Notes under the pieces: generated by a model
The model's input: only the letters and a program-made list of their open reading frames with translations
Told to the model about the DNA's origin: nothing
Database searches by the model: none
Assembly: GCA_028023455.1 (NCBI GenBank)
Contig: JAQFVV010000454.1
Span: forward strand, 126,001 to 190,000
Direction: 5' to 3'
DNA from: Epiperipatus broadwayi
Lineage: Eukaryota; Onychophora; Udeonychophora; Euonychophora; Peripatidae
DNA: 64,000 nt
Shown here: piece after piece, positions 23,257 to 34,507 of the stretch
Layout: every line of letters starts with the position of its first letter
How positions within the stretch are numbered: the first letter of the stretch is position 1
Position numbers and translations under genes: made by a program

Positions 23257-23307
23257 TTAACAGTTGATAAAGATTGTCAGTGAAACAATTGAAAGTACTT
23301 CTGGTAA
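23257..23307 (+). ncRNA. Variant type I hammerhead in P1 right terminal repeat (U3/A8 core)
   Basis: Stem I UUAACAG (23257-23263) pairs with CUGGUAA (23301-23307) with one mismatch. The core reads UUGAUAA: C3 to U and G8 to A, which keeps the 3-8 pair. Stem II is AUUGU-type helix closed by A-U with a bulged G and 7-base loop. GAAA at 23291-23294, palindrome GUAC, UU before the cut. Confidence 0.65.
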
Positions 23308-23364
23308 AGAATATATTATTTAATTTTGAATACTGTGTTAAATATATTTGTTTGAATTATTAAT

Positions 23365-23414
23365 ATATATATATATATATATATAATTATTAATATATAT
23401 ATATATATATATAT
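23365..23414. repeat. AT microsatellite flanking P1
   Basis: Two AT tracts separated by ATTATTAAT. Confidence 0.9.
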
Positions 23415-23995
23415 TCAATAGATTAGACTCCTAATTTTGAGCCCTATAAAAACCTGGCTTCCATTTGTAAACATTATAATGTTTGCAAATGAAGCAACTT
23501 GTCTCTAGAAAATCAAATAAAAAGATATCTATTTCACATTAAACTAAAGGACATCTATTTGTAATCGATCTTCAATACAATCTATTATTTCTCTTACACA
23601 GATATACAGAAATAAAAATATGCACTCAACAAAAAGTAAATTTTTTCTAGCAAACTCTTATAACTGATCTACAAGCTATATATTTTGGAAACTCATATGA
23701 GACTAATGTCCTCATTATTTCTTAAAAAATTATAACTAATTACAGAAGAAAATATGCTAACACATTTTTGATACCATTTTAAAAGTAAATTCCATATCCA
23801 CAAATTTTCCCATTTATCTTTTTTTTTATTTTGATAAAAATAATAGTAACCATAATATATTACAGTAAATCATGCTCAAAATACATTTTATCCCAATAAG
23901 CTGCACCCAGATACACATTTGACACCAAAGTTTTCATTTGTAATTATGTATGATCACTGCACTTACTAAATAAATTTTAATGCTATTTGGTTTAT

Positions 23996-24590
23996 AAGAA
24001 TTTGTAATATTAACAAGTAGTATATTGAAAAATTTTGTGAGTATTAATATGTAAAAGAAAATAATGGATGTAAAAGTGAATAGAGAAATATCCTCACACT
24101 CTCTAACTAACACTTCAGATTGGCCTATATAATTAGAATGTATGTTTAAAGGTAAGATGGCAGCTCTTTTCAAGAGTCTTTATCTTGTGTTTGAATTTGT
24201 GAATATTCTCAGTAGTTAACATGACATCATTGAGCTATTTATAAGAGTACTACAGTGCATATATTAAAGATGGAAATCCCTTTTTTTTTAATTACATATG
24301 AATTTGAATATTGCATAGTTTCTAAGAATTTGTAATATTAATATCTAAATTGAAAATTTTTGTGAACGTTAATGTGTGAAAGAAAATAATGGATGTAAAA
24401 GTGATTAGAGAAACATCTGCATACTCTCAAACTAAGACTTCAGATAGGCCTATATAATTAGAATGGAGGTTTAAAAATAACATGATCACTCTTATCTTTT
24501 CAAAGGTCTCTATTTTGTGTTTGAGTGACATCGTTGAGTTATTATAAGATCAATGCAGTGCATATATTAAAGGTGCAAATCCTTTCTCTC
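23996..24590. repeat. Tandem duplication, period 328 bp
   Basis: AAGAATTTGTAATATTA begins at 23996 and again at 24324. Both units continue with AAAGAAAATAATGGATGTAA and GGCCTATATAATTAGAATG and end near a GTGCATATATTAAAG. Diverged copies, no coding frame, no hammerhead core seen. Possibly another dimeric non-autonomous element. Confidence 0.75.
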
Positions 24591-24756
24591 TAATGAATCA
24601 CATATAATATAATTTTTTAATATTTCAATAAATATGCATAATCACTATGCTTTGTATCAATATTCCCTTTCTTTAAAAAAATAGACTTCTCTCCTTGCTT
24701 GGCAAGCTAAGGTCATATACATGTTCTACTTATCAAAATATTTTAGTCTGTCATTA

Positions 24757-24840
24757 TGTTGGGGGCCGAGTGGTTAGGACAGCTACCTTACAAGCAATTG
24801 TCCTGGAATTCGCTTCCCGGCTGACACTTTGACATATAAA
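24757..24840 (+). mobile_element. tRNA-derived SINE (Val-like)
   Basis: GGCCGAGTGGTTAGGA A box, CTTACAA anticodon-like loop (TAC), AATTCGCTTCCC B box and CACTTTGACATAT tail. Confidence 0.7.
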
Positions 24841-25379
24841 TATATATATATTCATTCTAAATTTTTTTTTCAGCATCACATTTTTAATTTGTCAAAAAGA
24901 GTTTTTTTTTTTTACTTCTGAAGCTGTAACCTATATTAAAATGGTAATCAACATTATATTAGACAGAAGAGCAGTTCTGACACAATTTTGTTAGATATTG
25001 TAGTTCCTTTTATTCCATTGTACACAATTGTTCATGAATTAAGTAAATATGACAATGATAAATCTTTTCCTTATACTATGAACAATTTGTTTTTTAAGAC
25101 AGAAAAATATACATTACCTTAAGGAATAAAATCTTACCTATATTGAAGCATTTTAATTCTATCTCACGAGCTTCACAAACAAGTGCAATTACTTCTTACT
25201 ACTTATATTAAACTACTCTCTTTAATATTTCAAACAGCTTATCCAATATACGTATTACCTTATTGATTAGATATCAAACATATATCTTATACGAAGGACT
25301 CACCTAGTTTACTGAGAAATATGTTCTGAATTTAAGTGTGGCATTTTCACAGTCAAAACAATAATACCTGTTTGTTTTT

Positions 25380-25470
25380 TTTTCATATGTCAAATGCGTT
25401 GACCGGGAAGCGAACCTGGGCCAGCTGCTTGGAAGGCAGCTATGCTATGTGCTCTACCACACAGTTTTTT
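25380..25470 (-). mobile_element. tRNA-derived SINE (TCC anticodon-like loop)
   Basis: On minus: GGTAGAGCACAT A box, GCTGCCTTCCAAGCAGC hairpin, AGGTTCGCTTCCC B box, ATTTGACATATG tail and poly-A. It keeps a good anticodon-arm hairpin and B box, but the end matches the SINE tail rather than a tRNA. Confidence 0.65.
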
Positions 25471-25474
25471 CTAT

Positions 25475-26040
25475 TTTTTGACAATTTTTTCACATAATAT
25501 ATGAGAATGACAATACAAAAAAGCTTAATTGAATCAATAAAAAACACCACAAACTCTTTTAGCAAAGTATATTAATCAAAACCACTTATTACATCATTGA
25601 TATTAAATATTAGTAAAATCAAATCTTTGAGTGCTAAACTAATTTGGGCAAGAATGCAGTAGCCATTACTATAAAGAAAATGTCAAACAGTCTTGGTACA
25701 ATGGCTTCTCATTGCATATTTGAACTAAAGAAGAAGGTTTAATGAGATGATGAAATTGGTAAGATGAACACATTAAGCTGTAAGAACTTATGCCAATTAT
25801 GTTTACAAATGCTTGGTTACTCATCAATATTAAATACACAAAAGATATTAAAACTGAAATATAAATAACCACCAATTTTTGCATTCTTTATGAAAATTAA
25901 ACGTTGGATGGCACTTACTCATTGTAGGGAACTCTAAAATTTAAATTTAGATTCATCATTAGAAAGTTCAGATTTTGATATTTGAACTTTTATAAACTAA
26001 ACTTGAAGGCTTTACCAATGAATATTTTTTGTCCTATAGG
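25475..26040. other. AT-rich flank of the coiled-coil ORF
   Basis: Nothing recognised; the minus-strand frame at 25.67-25.88 kb has no recognisable domain. Confidence 0.4.
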
Positions 26041-26043
26041 ATG

Positions 26044-26885
26044 CTAACTGCAAACTTTCACCTCTTTCTGTACTCTTTCTAAATCACCACTAAATTTTGC
26101 ATGAACCCTTTTCAATTCCTTTACCTCCACCTTGAACTGGTTTACAGATTTATCCAGTAATTTTTTAAACTTCCCTAATTCTGCTTTACTCTCTGCTGTG
26201 GATTCACTCATAGACTTAAACATACTTTTTTCAAAAATTAACTGATTCTCATTAATAATATCTTGAAGCTTAACTTCAATCTCAGCCTTAATTTTAGTAA
26301 TGAATTGGTCTGACTGCGACTCCACTTTCTGAATCTTACAGCTCATCTCACTAATTTGCCCTATTATTTGTGTCAGTTGACTCATTGAGTCTATTATTTT
26401 CACTTCAAGCTTCTTCAGACTGGCATTTACCTTCTCATCATGGATCATAAAATTATTCCCAATTTTTTCCAACTGAACTTCTGAAATGCTTTTTATAATC
26501 TAGGAAGCTGGCCTTAATTTCCTCTAGCTTAACATCTGATTCACCTTTGGCTGCCTTACAACTATTTTCCAATGACTGAAATTTCTGATGAAATTTTTCC
26601 ACTGTTTTCACTCTGGAAAGGTCTATGTTCTCTTTTACAAACTCCTGAACTTCAGCCATCTTAGCCTCTAAACTGGTAACTTTATTCTCAAAACTATCTA
26701 GCTTTCCAGATATCTTTTTCTGAGACTGCTCCTCAAACTTCATAGGGGTGCTCATTTACTTTTCCAGACATCTTACCAAATCCACTCTCCATATGTTCAA
26801 ATATTAATATAATCTGTTGTTGGAGGTCAAGATTGGCAACCCTTTGGGTCCCTTCCAGATCTTTAATCCCTTCAAAATCACTCAT
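26044..26885 (-). pseudogene. Coiled-coil protein, frameshifted (possible retroelement ORF1 or intronless gene relic)
   Basis: Three overlapping minus-strand frames form one protein of about 280 residues. It starts at ATG 26885-26883 (MSDFEGIKDLEGTQRVANLD). A frame change near 26755 leads into KFEEQSQKKISGKLDSFENK, and another near 26465 into KIGNNFMIHDEKVNASLKKLE, ending at HAKFSGDLERVQKEVKVCS. Composition is Lys/Glu/Ser-rich with heptad-like Leu/Ile/Val spacing throughout, indicating a long coiled coil. No zinc knuckle or RNA-binding domain was seen. Two frame changes but no internal stops suggest recent decay. Coiled-coil ORF1 proteins occur in LINEs, but no RT lies next to it, so identity is unresolved. 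Confidence 0.6.
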
Positions 26886-27352
26886 CTTAGGTATTTTATT
26901 AGAAATAGCAACTATATTTCAAGGTCCTTTAACACAACTCTCATCTTCATAATGATATCTATACTTTTAGAACTATGATGAATTAAAATCTGTTCAAGCC
27001 AATCAACCTCTAAATCATCACCACTAATAACCTATCTCAAATGGTACATATCACATGTATATTAAAATGATCTAAACCCCAACTATAATCATCACCAGTA
27101 ATCACAACTTATAACCCCCCCCCCCATAATGTTAGCCTCTCACAATTTAATCATAAATATGTTGGCATATTCTAGAATACAATTGCTATTATCACCAGAA
27201 AACCATATAAATAATTTGAAGTGGTATATACATTGAAAAGAAATATTTAATATTTCACTGTTGTTACACAACATCTGTCACATGACAAATATTCATGCAG
27301 TTGATAAATACATTGCACAGGCTAAAACCTGCATTTATATAGGTAATATAGG

Positions 27353-27545
27353 TGGGATTCAAACTCAGACTTTTACATGACCCACTACTCTCAGTGCCAT
27401 CTCATATAGCTGACCCACCTGATCACACACATGTTGATTATTTATCTTTTAGACATGTGTGTGATCAGGTGGGTCAGCAATATGAGATGGCACTGAGAGT
27501 AGTGGGTCATGTGAAAGTCTGAGTTCGAATCCTGCTTATACTACA
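27353..27545. repeat. Near-perfect hairpin (A-type tail inverted on itself)
   Basis: Arms 27360-27440 and 27455-27540 are almost exact inverses with a 14-base loop. The right arm ends with GAAAGTCTGAGTTCGAATCC, a B-box-like end that also occurs in diverged form in family A copies. No hammerhead. Confidence 0.85.
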
Positions 27546-27559
27546 GTCAATAAATTTTA

Positions 27560-28240
27560 GTATTCGATTTTGAAAAGAAAAAAAATCTAAAGACCCGAGT
27601 TCTGACTTTATTATGGGTCTGCGAATAAATTACTATTTAACTTAAAATTATATATTATTTGTCAATAAATTTACATTTTAAATGAAAAAGAACAAAATTA
27701 TATATAAACAAATGACCCGAATGAGAGTCTTAAATACTGTATTTTCAGAATGGCATCACAGCTCTGATGTCTATTTCAAACTATAAACCAATAAGTATGT
27801 CCTTGTTCCAGAGAATATATGATATATTCATGACAACTTTTAAATCCAAAGCACATTTTATCGATTCCAATGTTTTGTGTATATATCCCAATTATTTTTT
27901 CAAATAATAATTATCTGATTTACATGACATTACACACATAAGTACTAGCTTATATTTAGAATGATATAAAAGAGATATTCTTTCATGAACAGATATTATT
28001 TCCAAAATATTACAAATAAATAGATGCTAGTTTTTATCTAGGATGATATGATGGTAATTAAACATATTCATATTGTAATGGAAATAGAAGAAACAGCGAA
28101 GGCATTCTACTTCTTATGTTTTTATTTTATATATAATAATAAGTATTCTTAAATTTAAATCATTCACCTTCTGTTACTGCAAGCAAAGAGAACATATGGA
28201 CATAAACGAATCTATATCCATACTTGACCGAACCTGTGAT
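27560..28240. other. AT-rich stretch without recognised feature
   Basis: Nothing assigned. Confidence 0.4.
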
Positions 28241-28246
28241 CATGCG

Positions 28247-28340
28247 GATATTGCCCCCAGGTTATCTTTCATGGTCAAACATCTCTTGACTGCGATATTG
28301 CCCCCAGGTTATCTTTCCTGGTCAAACGTCTCTCGACTGC
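28247..28340. repeat. 47-bp tandem duplication, two units
   Basis: GATATTGCCCCCAGGTTATC starts at 28247 and 28294; the units differ at a few positions. GC-richer than surroundings, origin unknown. Confidence 0.85.
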
Positions 28341-28796
28341 TGTAATTATTAAAGAATTACAGTACTTGGATAAATTATAAATTTAATGGGATCAGAAATA
28401 CCATACCACTAGCCTCACATGTTACTTAGTACTCAAAATGGAGTAATAATTATAACCCAAACCCCTCTGGGTATATTAACTATTTGGAATGGTGAAGAAT
28501 GAGACAAAACAGACAAAATAATTAAGAAATATTTAATATAATAAATAAATAACAAAAAAGAAATCAATTGAAATATTTACATAAAATAAAAAAAATCATT
28601 TGATATAATGCTATGATTAAATGTATGGGTTAAATCCTATAAATGATTATAATCTACAAAAAATAAATATCCATTTACAGTCGTCATTCCAAGTATTAGA
28701 AAGAGTTTAATTATTGTCTATCTCATTAATATCTGGAATTTGCAATTGCTTTAAATCAAGAGTATGTGCACATATGTTCTATATAGGTGTTTTATG

Positions 28797-28915
28797 TAAT
28801 TTACCTAGGTTTTTCCTCATCTCTGACATGAGTTAAGGCCCTGCTGACCATCCTGTGGAATTCATCCACTTCTTTAGCAGAGACGGCCGCTCTTAGGTTG
28901 GACTTGGTTTGTGGA
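28797..28915 (-). pseudogene. Possible eroded 3' coding end on minus strand, unidentified
   Basis: Read on minus, an open stretch runs EIPQTKSNLRAAVSAKEV then DEFHRMVSRALTHVRDEEKPR and ends in TAA. Composition is balanced and the segment is GC-richer. Upstream in the same frame a stop follows HYG, and further upstream the frame is broken although Cys-rich text (CNNCQCSTC in another frame) is visible to about 29000. No family recognised; could be a processed pseudogene or a transposon relic. Confidence 0.35.
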
Positions 28916-29099
28916 ATTTCTTATCCATAGTGATTTCTCCATACTAGGGCATCAAGGATATGGCAGGTGGATCATCAGGCAGGTGCTACACTGACAGTTG
29001 TTACATGGCGACAATGACCAAACAAGCACGGTGGGTCTGAATCGACCAGCGATCATGATGGCCCTTAGCCATACATCCTTGAAGCTTCACTTATGTTGT

Positions 29100-31910
29100 A
29101 AATTATTTTCCTGTTCATACAGTGTTCAGTTTTTTACGTCAAGGTCCTTTCACTCAGCTTCTGAGTTTCTTCTTTTTAAATTTTTTAAAGGATTTTCAAG
29201 TCTGCTTTCTACTGTATTCTAATCTGCTTATTATCAGAGCAGTGTCCTCACCGAAGTCTCTATGTCTACTCTTTTTTTTTTCAATTCATTCTTTAATGTC
29301 TTTTTCCAAATTCTTTCATTATCTTGATCTTTTTGTTTGTAGCTTTCTTTTCACACTTTTCACTTTAAGACGCCTTCAACAACTTATACAAATTTACTTT
29401 TTTCATACAATTTTGCAGCAATATTTTACATTTGTTTATTATTTATTTCTTTTTCTTTTTTAATAATTTTTTAATAAAATTATTTTCATTTGACATGCAT
29501 TAAACATTGCTCTCTTTATACATACTTTCACACATGCATTTTGTTTTTGTCAAAATGTGTACTTTTTTGGAATAGATCTTTATCTTTTGCCAAATTTTAA
29601 ATTCTATTTCTAATCTTATTTAAACTCCTAACTACTTACCTTTTATTTTTATAAATCATTTTTTAGTTCCTATTTCGTTTATATTTCATTTTTCACTTTT
29701 GATTTTAAACCAAATACGATTTCAATATTTTCTAACTTTACTTTTTATATTTTTCAAAATATACACTTTAGAGGGTAAAAGATAAGAATCTTGTTCAATT
29801 TCATTTCCCTCTCTTTCATTTTATTACGGTAATAAATTAAGACATTATCTTTCTTCATTGGTTTAATTCTTTTATTTATTTGTTTTTATTTTATTTCGAA
29901 AAGAAAACTACAATATTTAATATTGTTTAATATTAAATATATACATGGGTAATAGCAGTATGTGCGATCATCACAATATCTTAAAAAAAATTGATCAATC
30001 AATCTAGTAAAATTACACTAGCGAGTAGATGTGACTTTCGCACACCTTCTGATATTTGTATTCCATTTTTAAAATATAGGTAACATCCATTGTTAAGGAT
30101 AAAATATTCTGATGGTTTATAATGTAAGAAGCAATTCCGATGATTTTTTCCTTTTCCCATACGTTTTTTCCCCATATCATTTTCCCATACATTTTTTTTA
30201 TATACTGCCTGGTTTAGTCAATTATATACTTTAAAGGAAATTAACCCACACATCAATTGAGACAAATTATTTCATCTTTTGGCCGATTTGCCCCTTGGTG
30301 AATTTTTTGTAAGTATTATATGTTAAAATGCGTGTAAAACGGTATAATTTATTATAATAATTTTTTTGCCCAAAATTTTGTGATAAAAAGCATGAATTCA
30401 AAATTCCCACTCTAACAATAGACATAAGCTCCACCCTGACATGCAGCCATTGTATGTTGCCAAAGCTGTAAAACGTTCAGTGTTTTACGACATTGAAGTT
30501 TCCAATGATGCAAAAACATGTTTATTTGCGAATTTATTACCATTTTAAATATTTTTTTAAAAATAATTTACACTATATTTATTAGATATCAAGAAATATA
30601 AATTATTAATAACTTATTTTGACTTGAAATACTTTATTTTCAAAAGTATAACATTATATTAGCAGCTAATGTAAATATGGCCTGAAGCAAATTAGAAGAC
30701 TAGCTTTGACATAAACAATCTACTTTATATTTACGAGTAAGAAAATATCGCAATTTTGCAATAAATATTCAAAATATTTAGACTTTTAAAGCATAATTCA
30801 TTAGATATAAGAGAAATAAATAATTATTCGTTCAGATGTTTCAAAATAATCAGAATTAAAAACTATTTTGTTGATTTTATAAACTGAACATAATCTTTCT
30901 AGAAATGATAATGTGTAAAGTCTTTGTTTTGATTGCGATCTCATTTTTTAAATATTTACAGAAACAAAATATGAACATTTAAAATTTATTTCAGTAGTAA
31001 ATAAAAATATCTATCATATGAAGTCAAAATTATTATTTTCTGATCAGCAATAATCATTTTATCATATATTTTACATTGATGTGTGAGTCTAATCAAACAT
31101 CAGAAAATGCTGAAAAGTAAGAGGCATTAAGCTGCATTTTCAGTAGGTTAAAAGAAAATCATATAAAGAAATTTATACATGCTTCTGTTTAAAGCCAAGC
31201 AAGAGAGAGAGAGTTCAAACTATTCAGTTGTATTTCACTCTATATTCACTCTTTAAGCAATTTCTGGTAGTGTTCCATAAATAAATACAAAATCTTATAC
31301 ATAAAATAATAATGAATAAAATTTTTTTTTACAATTATTATATTTAAATTAATAAGCATTTACATTTTTAATATATAAATATCATTTTTCATTCTAACAC
31401 AAATAAAATAATTTATGATACATTCTCACTATATTATACTGGAAATAATATTTTTATACAAATTTCCATAGTCTAATATCATGCACATAAAAAGGACAAA
31501 TATATTTGTAATATTAAACAGTTATTTGTTTTGTTTATAATTTACTATCTTGAATGTAGTAATGAAAATGAAACATATAACAAAAAATGATAATTTTATC
31601 AAACTATATTTTATTATTTACATATTCATTTTCTTTTTAAAATGAATAAAGTCAATCTACAATCTTAAATGAATAAAGTCAATCTACAATCTTACAACAC
31701 AAATAATAATAAATAATCTTATATTGCAGAGTGATTTGTCACTTTTTAGGTAGTATAGTAAAAAATATATTACATTTTAAGAAAGGCTGACATCTCTTAA
31801 AATGCATTTAATTCCTATCATTTTCTCTCCTTGTTTGTAAATATTTTTAATAAACTTTTTAAAATTACATTACAATATCTTATTTAAGCTTGTACTTTGA
31901 TGTGCAATAG
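29100..31910. other. Long AT-rich stretch without recognised gene
   Basis: Pyrimidine-rich frames at 29.1-29.46 kb are low-complexity artefacts. A 27-bp tandem repeat (AATGAATAAAGTCAATCTAC, two units) lies at 31641-31694. Confidence 0.5.
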
Positions 31911-31911
31911 A

Positions 31912-32318
31912 ACTCAGTGAAAATTTGCTGCCAACAAATACAGAGACTTCAGATCACTCAAATAAATATGAAGAGATGCATGTTAGGAGTAACAAGAAGA
32001 AATCAAAAACGCAATATATGGGTAAGAGAACAAACAGATTTTATTGACATCATTGAACAATTTAAAAGACTGAAGTTTGGTTGGGCTGGACATATTGGTA
32101 GAAGAGATGATAATAGATGGACAATTGAAATCTTAAACTGGATCCCAAAACATTGTAAAAGACCCAGAACAAGACCACATGTGAGATGGATGGATGAAAT
32201 AAGAAAGAGTGCAGGGTTGTTGTGGAGAAGAGAAGCTAAAGATCAGAGTAGATGGTTTGAACTTAGAGAGACCTTCATCCTGCATTGGATTGATAATGGT
32301 TGATGATGATGATGATAT
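31912..32318 (+). pseudogene. RTE-clade LINE, 3' end copy (C-terminal domain)
   Basis: 5' truncated at about 31912. The 128-codon frame carries QRLQITQINMKRCMLGVTRR, FGWAGHIGRRDDNRWTIEI, RPHVRWMDEIRKSAG and WIDNG-stop, matching the C-terminus of the copy at 46.6 kb. It ends in the TGATGATGATG tail typical of RTE elements. No frameshift in what remains. Confidence 0.85.
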
Positions 32319-32811
32319 TAAATGGAAAAAAGTGATTATATAAGTGTATATACAAGTTAAGATTTTTATCTGAAGAGAGTTCAAGTAACTAAAGAACTGA
32401 TTATCAACTCAATGTATCTTTTCATAATTTGATTAAAAAATATATAAATAGTTTTATTTCTGTTTAATCCTTTTATAAATAGTAAAAAATGTCATTGGAA
32501 ATAAATAAATGAATCGTTGATAGCTAAGACATCATGTGATGCTCAAACAGTGTTATTGAAAGGATAAGGTTCAATGGGGGATCTTTATCCCTTTTATCAT
32601 TACACTAAACTGTATGCAGAGGGCAGAAAATTTTGAATGTTGTATTTACAAATAAACTTAACAAATAAGCATGGATTACAAAGAAGAAAAAAAATTAAAA
32701 AAACGAATGACAAAAAATATAACTAAATAATGCACAAAAGATTGCATAATTATATGATTAAGCAAAAAAAATATGATTAATTTTGTTCAAACAAAAATAA
32801 GTTATCATTCA

Positions 32812-32982
32812 TCATCATCATCACCAATCATTATAAATCCGTTGCAGGATGATCTCTCCAAGTTCAATCCATCGATCTTTAGCTTCACTTCTCCACATCA
32901 CCCTGCACACTTTCTTATTTCATAAATCCATCTTGCATGTGGTCTCTTTCTGGGTCTTTTACAATCTCTTGGAATCCAGTAA
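32812..32982 (-). pseudogene. RTE-clade LINE, 3' tip on minus
   Basis: Starts at the ATCATCATC tail and matches the last 170 bp of the RTE ORF in inverse orientation; more diverged than the other copies. Lies about 500 bp from the plus-strand tip at 31.9-32.3 kb. Confidence 0.75.
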
Positions 32983-32989
32983 ATGACTA

Positions 32990-33430
32990 AATATCAGAAA
33001 TATGAAAGTATAATAATGTGCTACAATATAAATCAATAAAAATCATTTCTGATGTTGTTCAAATATTATCACATATTCATATATTTGATTGTTTAATTTC
33101 TCAACCATGATTGTTTAATTTCTCAACCTCTCATTAGAAAGGTAACCTAGCATACCTATATAAACAATAATATGTATTGATAGGAAATATATATCACAAA
33201 TTATTAATTAAAGGATTTTATTACCATTTTTTTTGTTTAAATCATTGTGCCAAGACAGTAATTTTGTTTTTCAATACATAAATTTTTGGCAGACTTTAAG
33301 ATGAAACGTGAAAAAAATGAGTGTAAGATATCTTGCACTGGTATATTCCAATCGTGGGTTGTGTATTGTTTGTCATTGATAGTTTAACTGAAGTCTCTTC
33401 AAAATATATACTAGAGGGTTTTAGAAAATA
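32990..33430. other. AT-rich stretch, short local repeats only
   Basis: A 22-bp duplication (GATTGTTTAATTTCTCAACC) near 33088-33130. Nothing else seen. Confidence 0.5.
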
Positions 33431-33445
33431 ACAATACTGAGTTTA

Positions 33446-33961
33446 ATAACTGAAACACAGGTTTATTATATACCTGTGTCTATATATGTAATATATAGGG
33501 TATATGAGCACAGACTTTCACACGACCCACAACTCTCCACTCTATCTAATAACACTGATACACTCAAACACATATACGTTGAAAAGATAAATAATCATCA
33601 ATATACGTATTTCATGCTAAACCAGCAATCATCAGTTGATCCAGATTACCATCTTACACATATATACCGTAAGTGCTCAGATATATATTAAGATAGACAA
33701 TCATCTTACTTTAATGGACAGGCTCCAATCTACTCCACACTCCAACTTTTAACCATCCATCCAATTGAAAATCTGATGATGGAATGCTCAAAGGCCACCC
33801 TGAGGCCAAGATTATTGTCACACCCATGTTGACCTAAGGTCAGTCTGAACCCCACATGTATAGGACATAATCCATTTAATACATATGAAGGATGGGCAGA
33901 CATCTCTACAATGTAATAACTGAAACACAGGCTTATTATATACCTGTGTCTATATATGTCT
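33446..33961 (-). mobile_element. Family A element, 1.1 units, 12-bp TSD
   Basis: The unit start TAATAACTGAAACACAGG occurs at 33444 and 33914, a 470-bp period. Exact 12-bp flanks ATACTGAGTTTA lie at 33434-33445 and 33962-33973. No coding capacity; ribozyme on minus. The best-delimited family A copy. Confidence 0.82.
33597..33640 (-). ncRNA. Type I hammerhead ribozyme (family A), compensated stem I
   Basis: Stem I AUCAA/UUGAU: relative to ACCAA/UUGGU elsewhere, both partners of pair 1.4 changed (C-G to U-A). Core CUGAUGA, stem II UGCU/AGCA, GAAA, palindrome UACGUA, UA before the cut. All core bases intact. Confidence 0.87.
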
Positions 33962-34507
33962 ATACTGAGTTTAGTTCAATATCACATGACTTTGAAGTAT
34001 TTATATTTCATTATCTCAGTATCATAAAAGAATAAATGCAATTACTACATTTATAAATATTTCAGAAGCATCTCTGCTTTGAAGAAGGCAGATTAATTAG
34101 AAATTGATTATCAGAGGTTGTTACTCTTGGTAGTTATTATTCTTTGGTTTATTCATATGTGTACAATTAATTAAGTTGAATATGAAAACCCTTTGTGTTT
34201 AACAAACAAAACACACTCATCTGATAGTTTGAGTAAAAAAATTGTTATTAAAACAAAATTTTATTTTTATGTCAAACCTTAAAATAATAAAACTCACTTC
34301 AGTGGTTTGTACTTAAAGGAATGCAATTGTTAAGAAAACATATTTTTTAAAAATTAAAATATAGCATAGCATGTCAAAATAATTTTCGTATCAAAATTGG
34401 ATTTAGTTTTTTTAGCAAAATACATGCGAATAATTTTTAAAATGTTCATATTTAAACTAATATAGTGTAATAAATTCTAATCATAAAATTTGACAATCAT
34501 ATAAGGT

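Larger units (their letters stand above)
22678..23362. mobile_element. PLE fragment P1: GIY-YIG ORF between inverted terminal repeats
   Basis: Inverted arms of about 155 bp (22678-22835 and 23211-23362) are almost identical and flank a 5'-truncated PLE C-terminus. PLEs are known to carry terminal repeats (pLTRs), often in inverted orientation in truncated copies. Both arms contain a hammerhead. AT microsatellites lie on both sides. Confidence 0.8.

Noticed and set aside
25380-25470. Functional tRNA-Gly gene
   Set aside because: Good anticodon hairpin and B box, but it continues into the SINE tail and poly-A and the anticodon-like loop varies between family members.
29122-29463. 113-codon Phe/Leu-rich ORF
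   Set aside because: Low-complexity pyrimidine-rich DNA; the hydrophobic peptide reflects composition.
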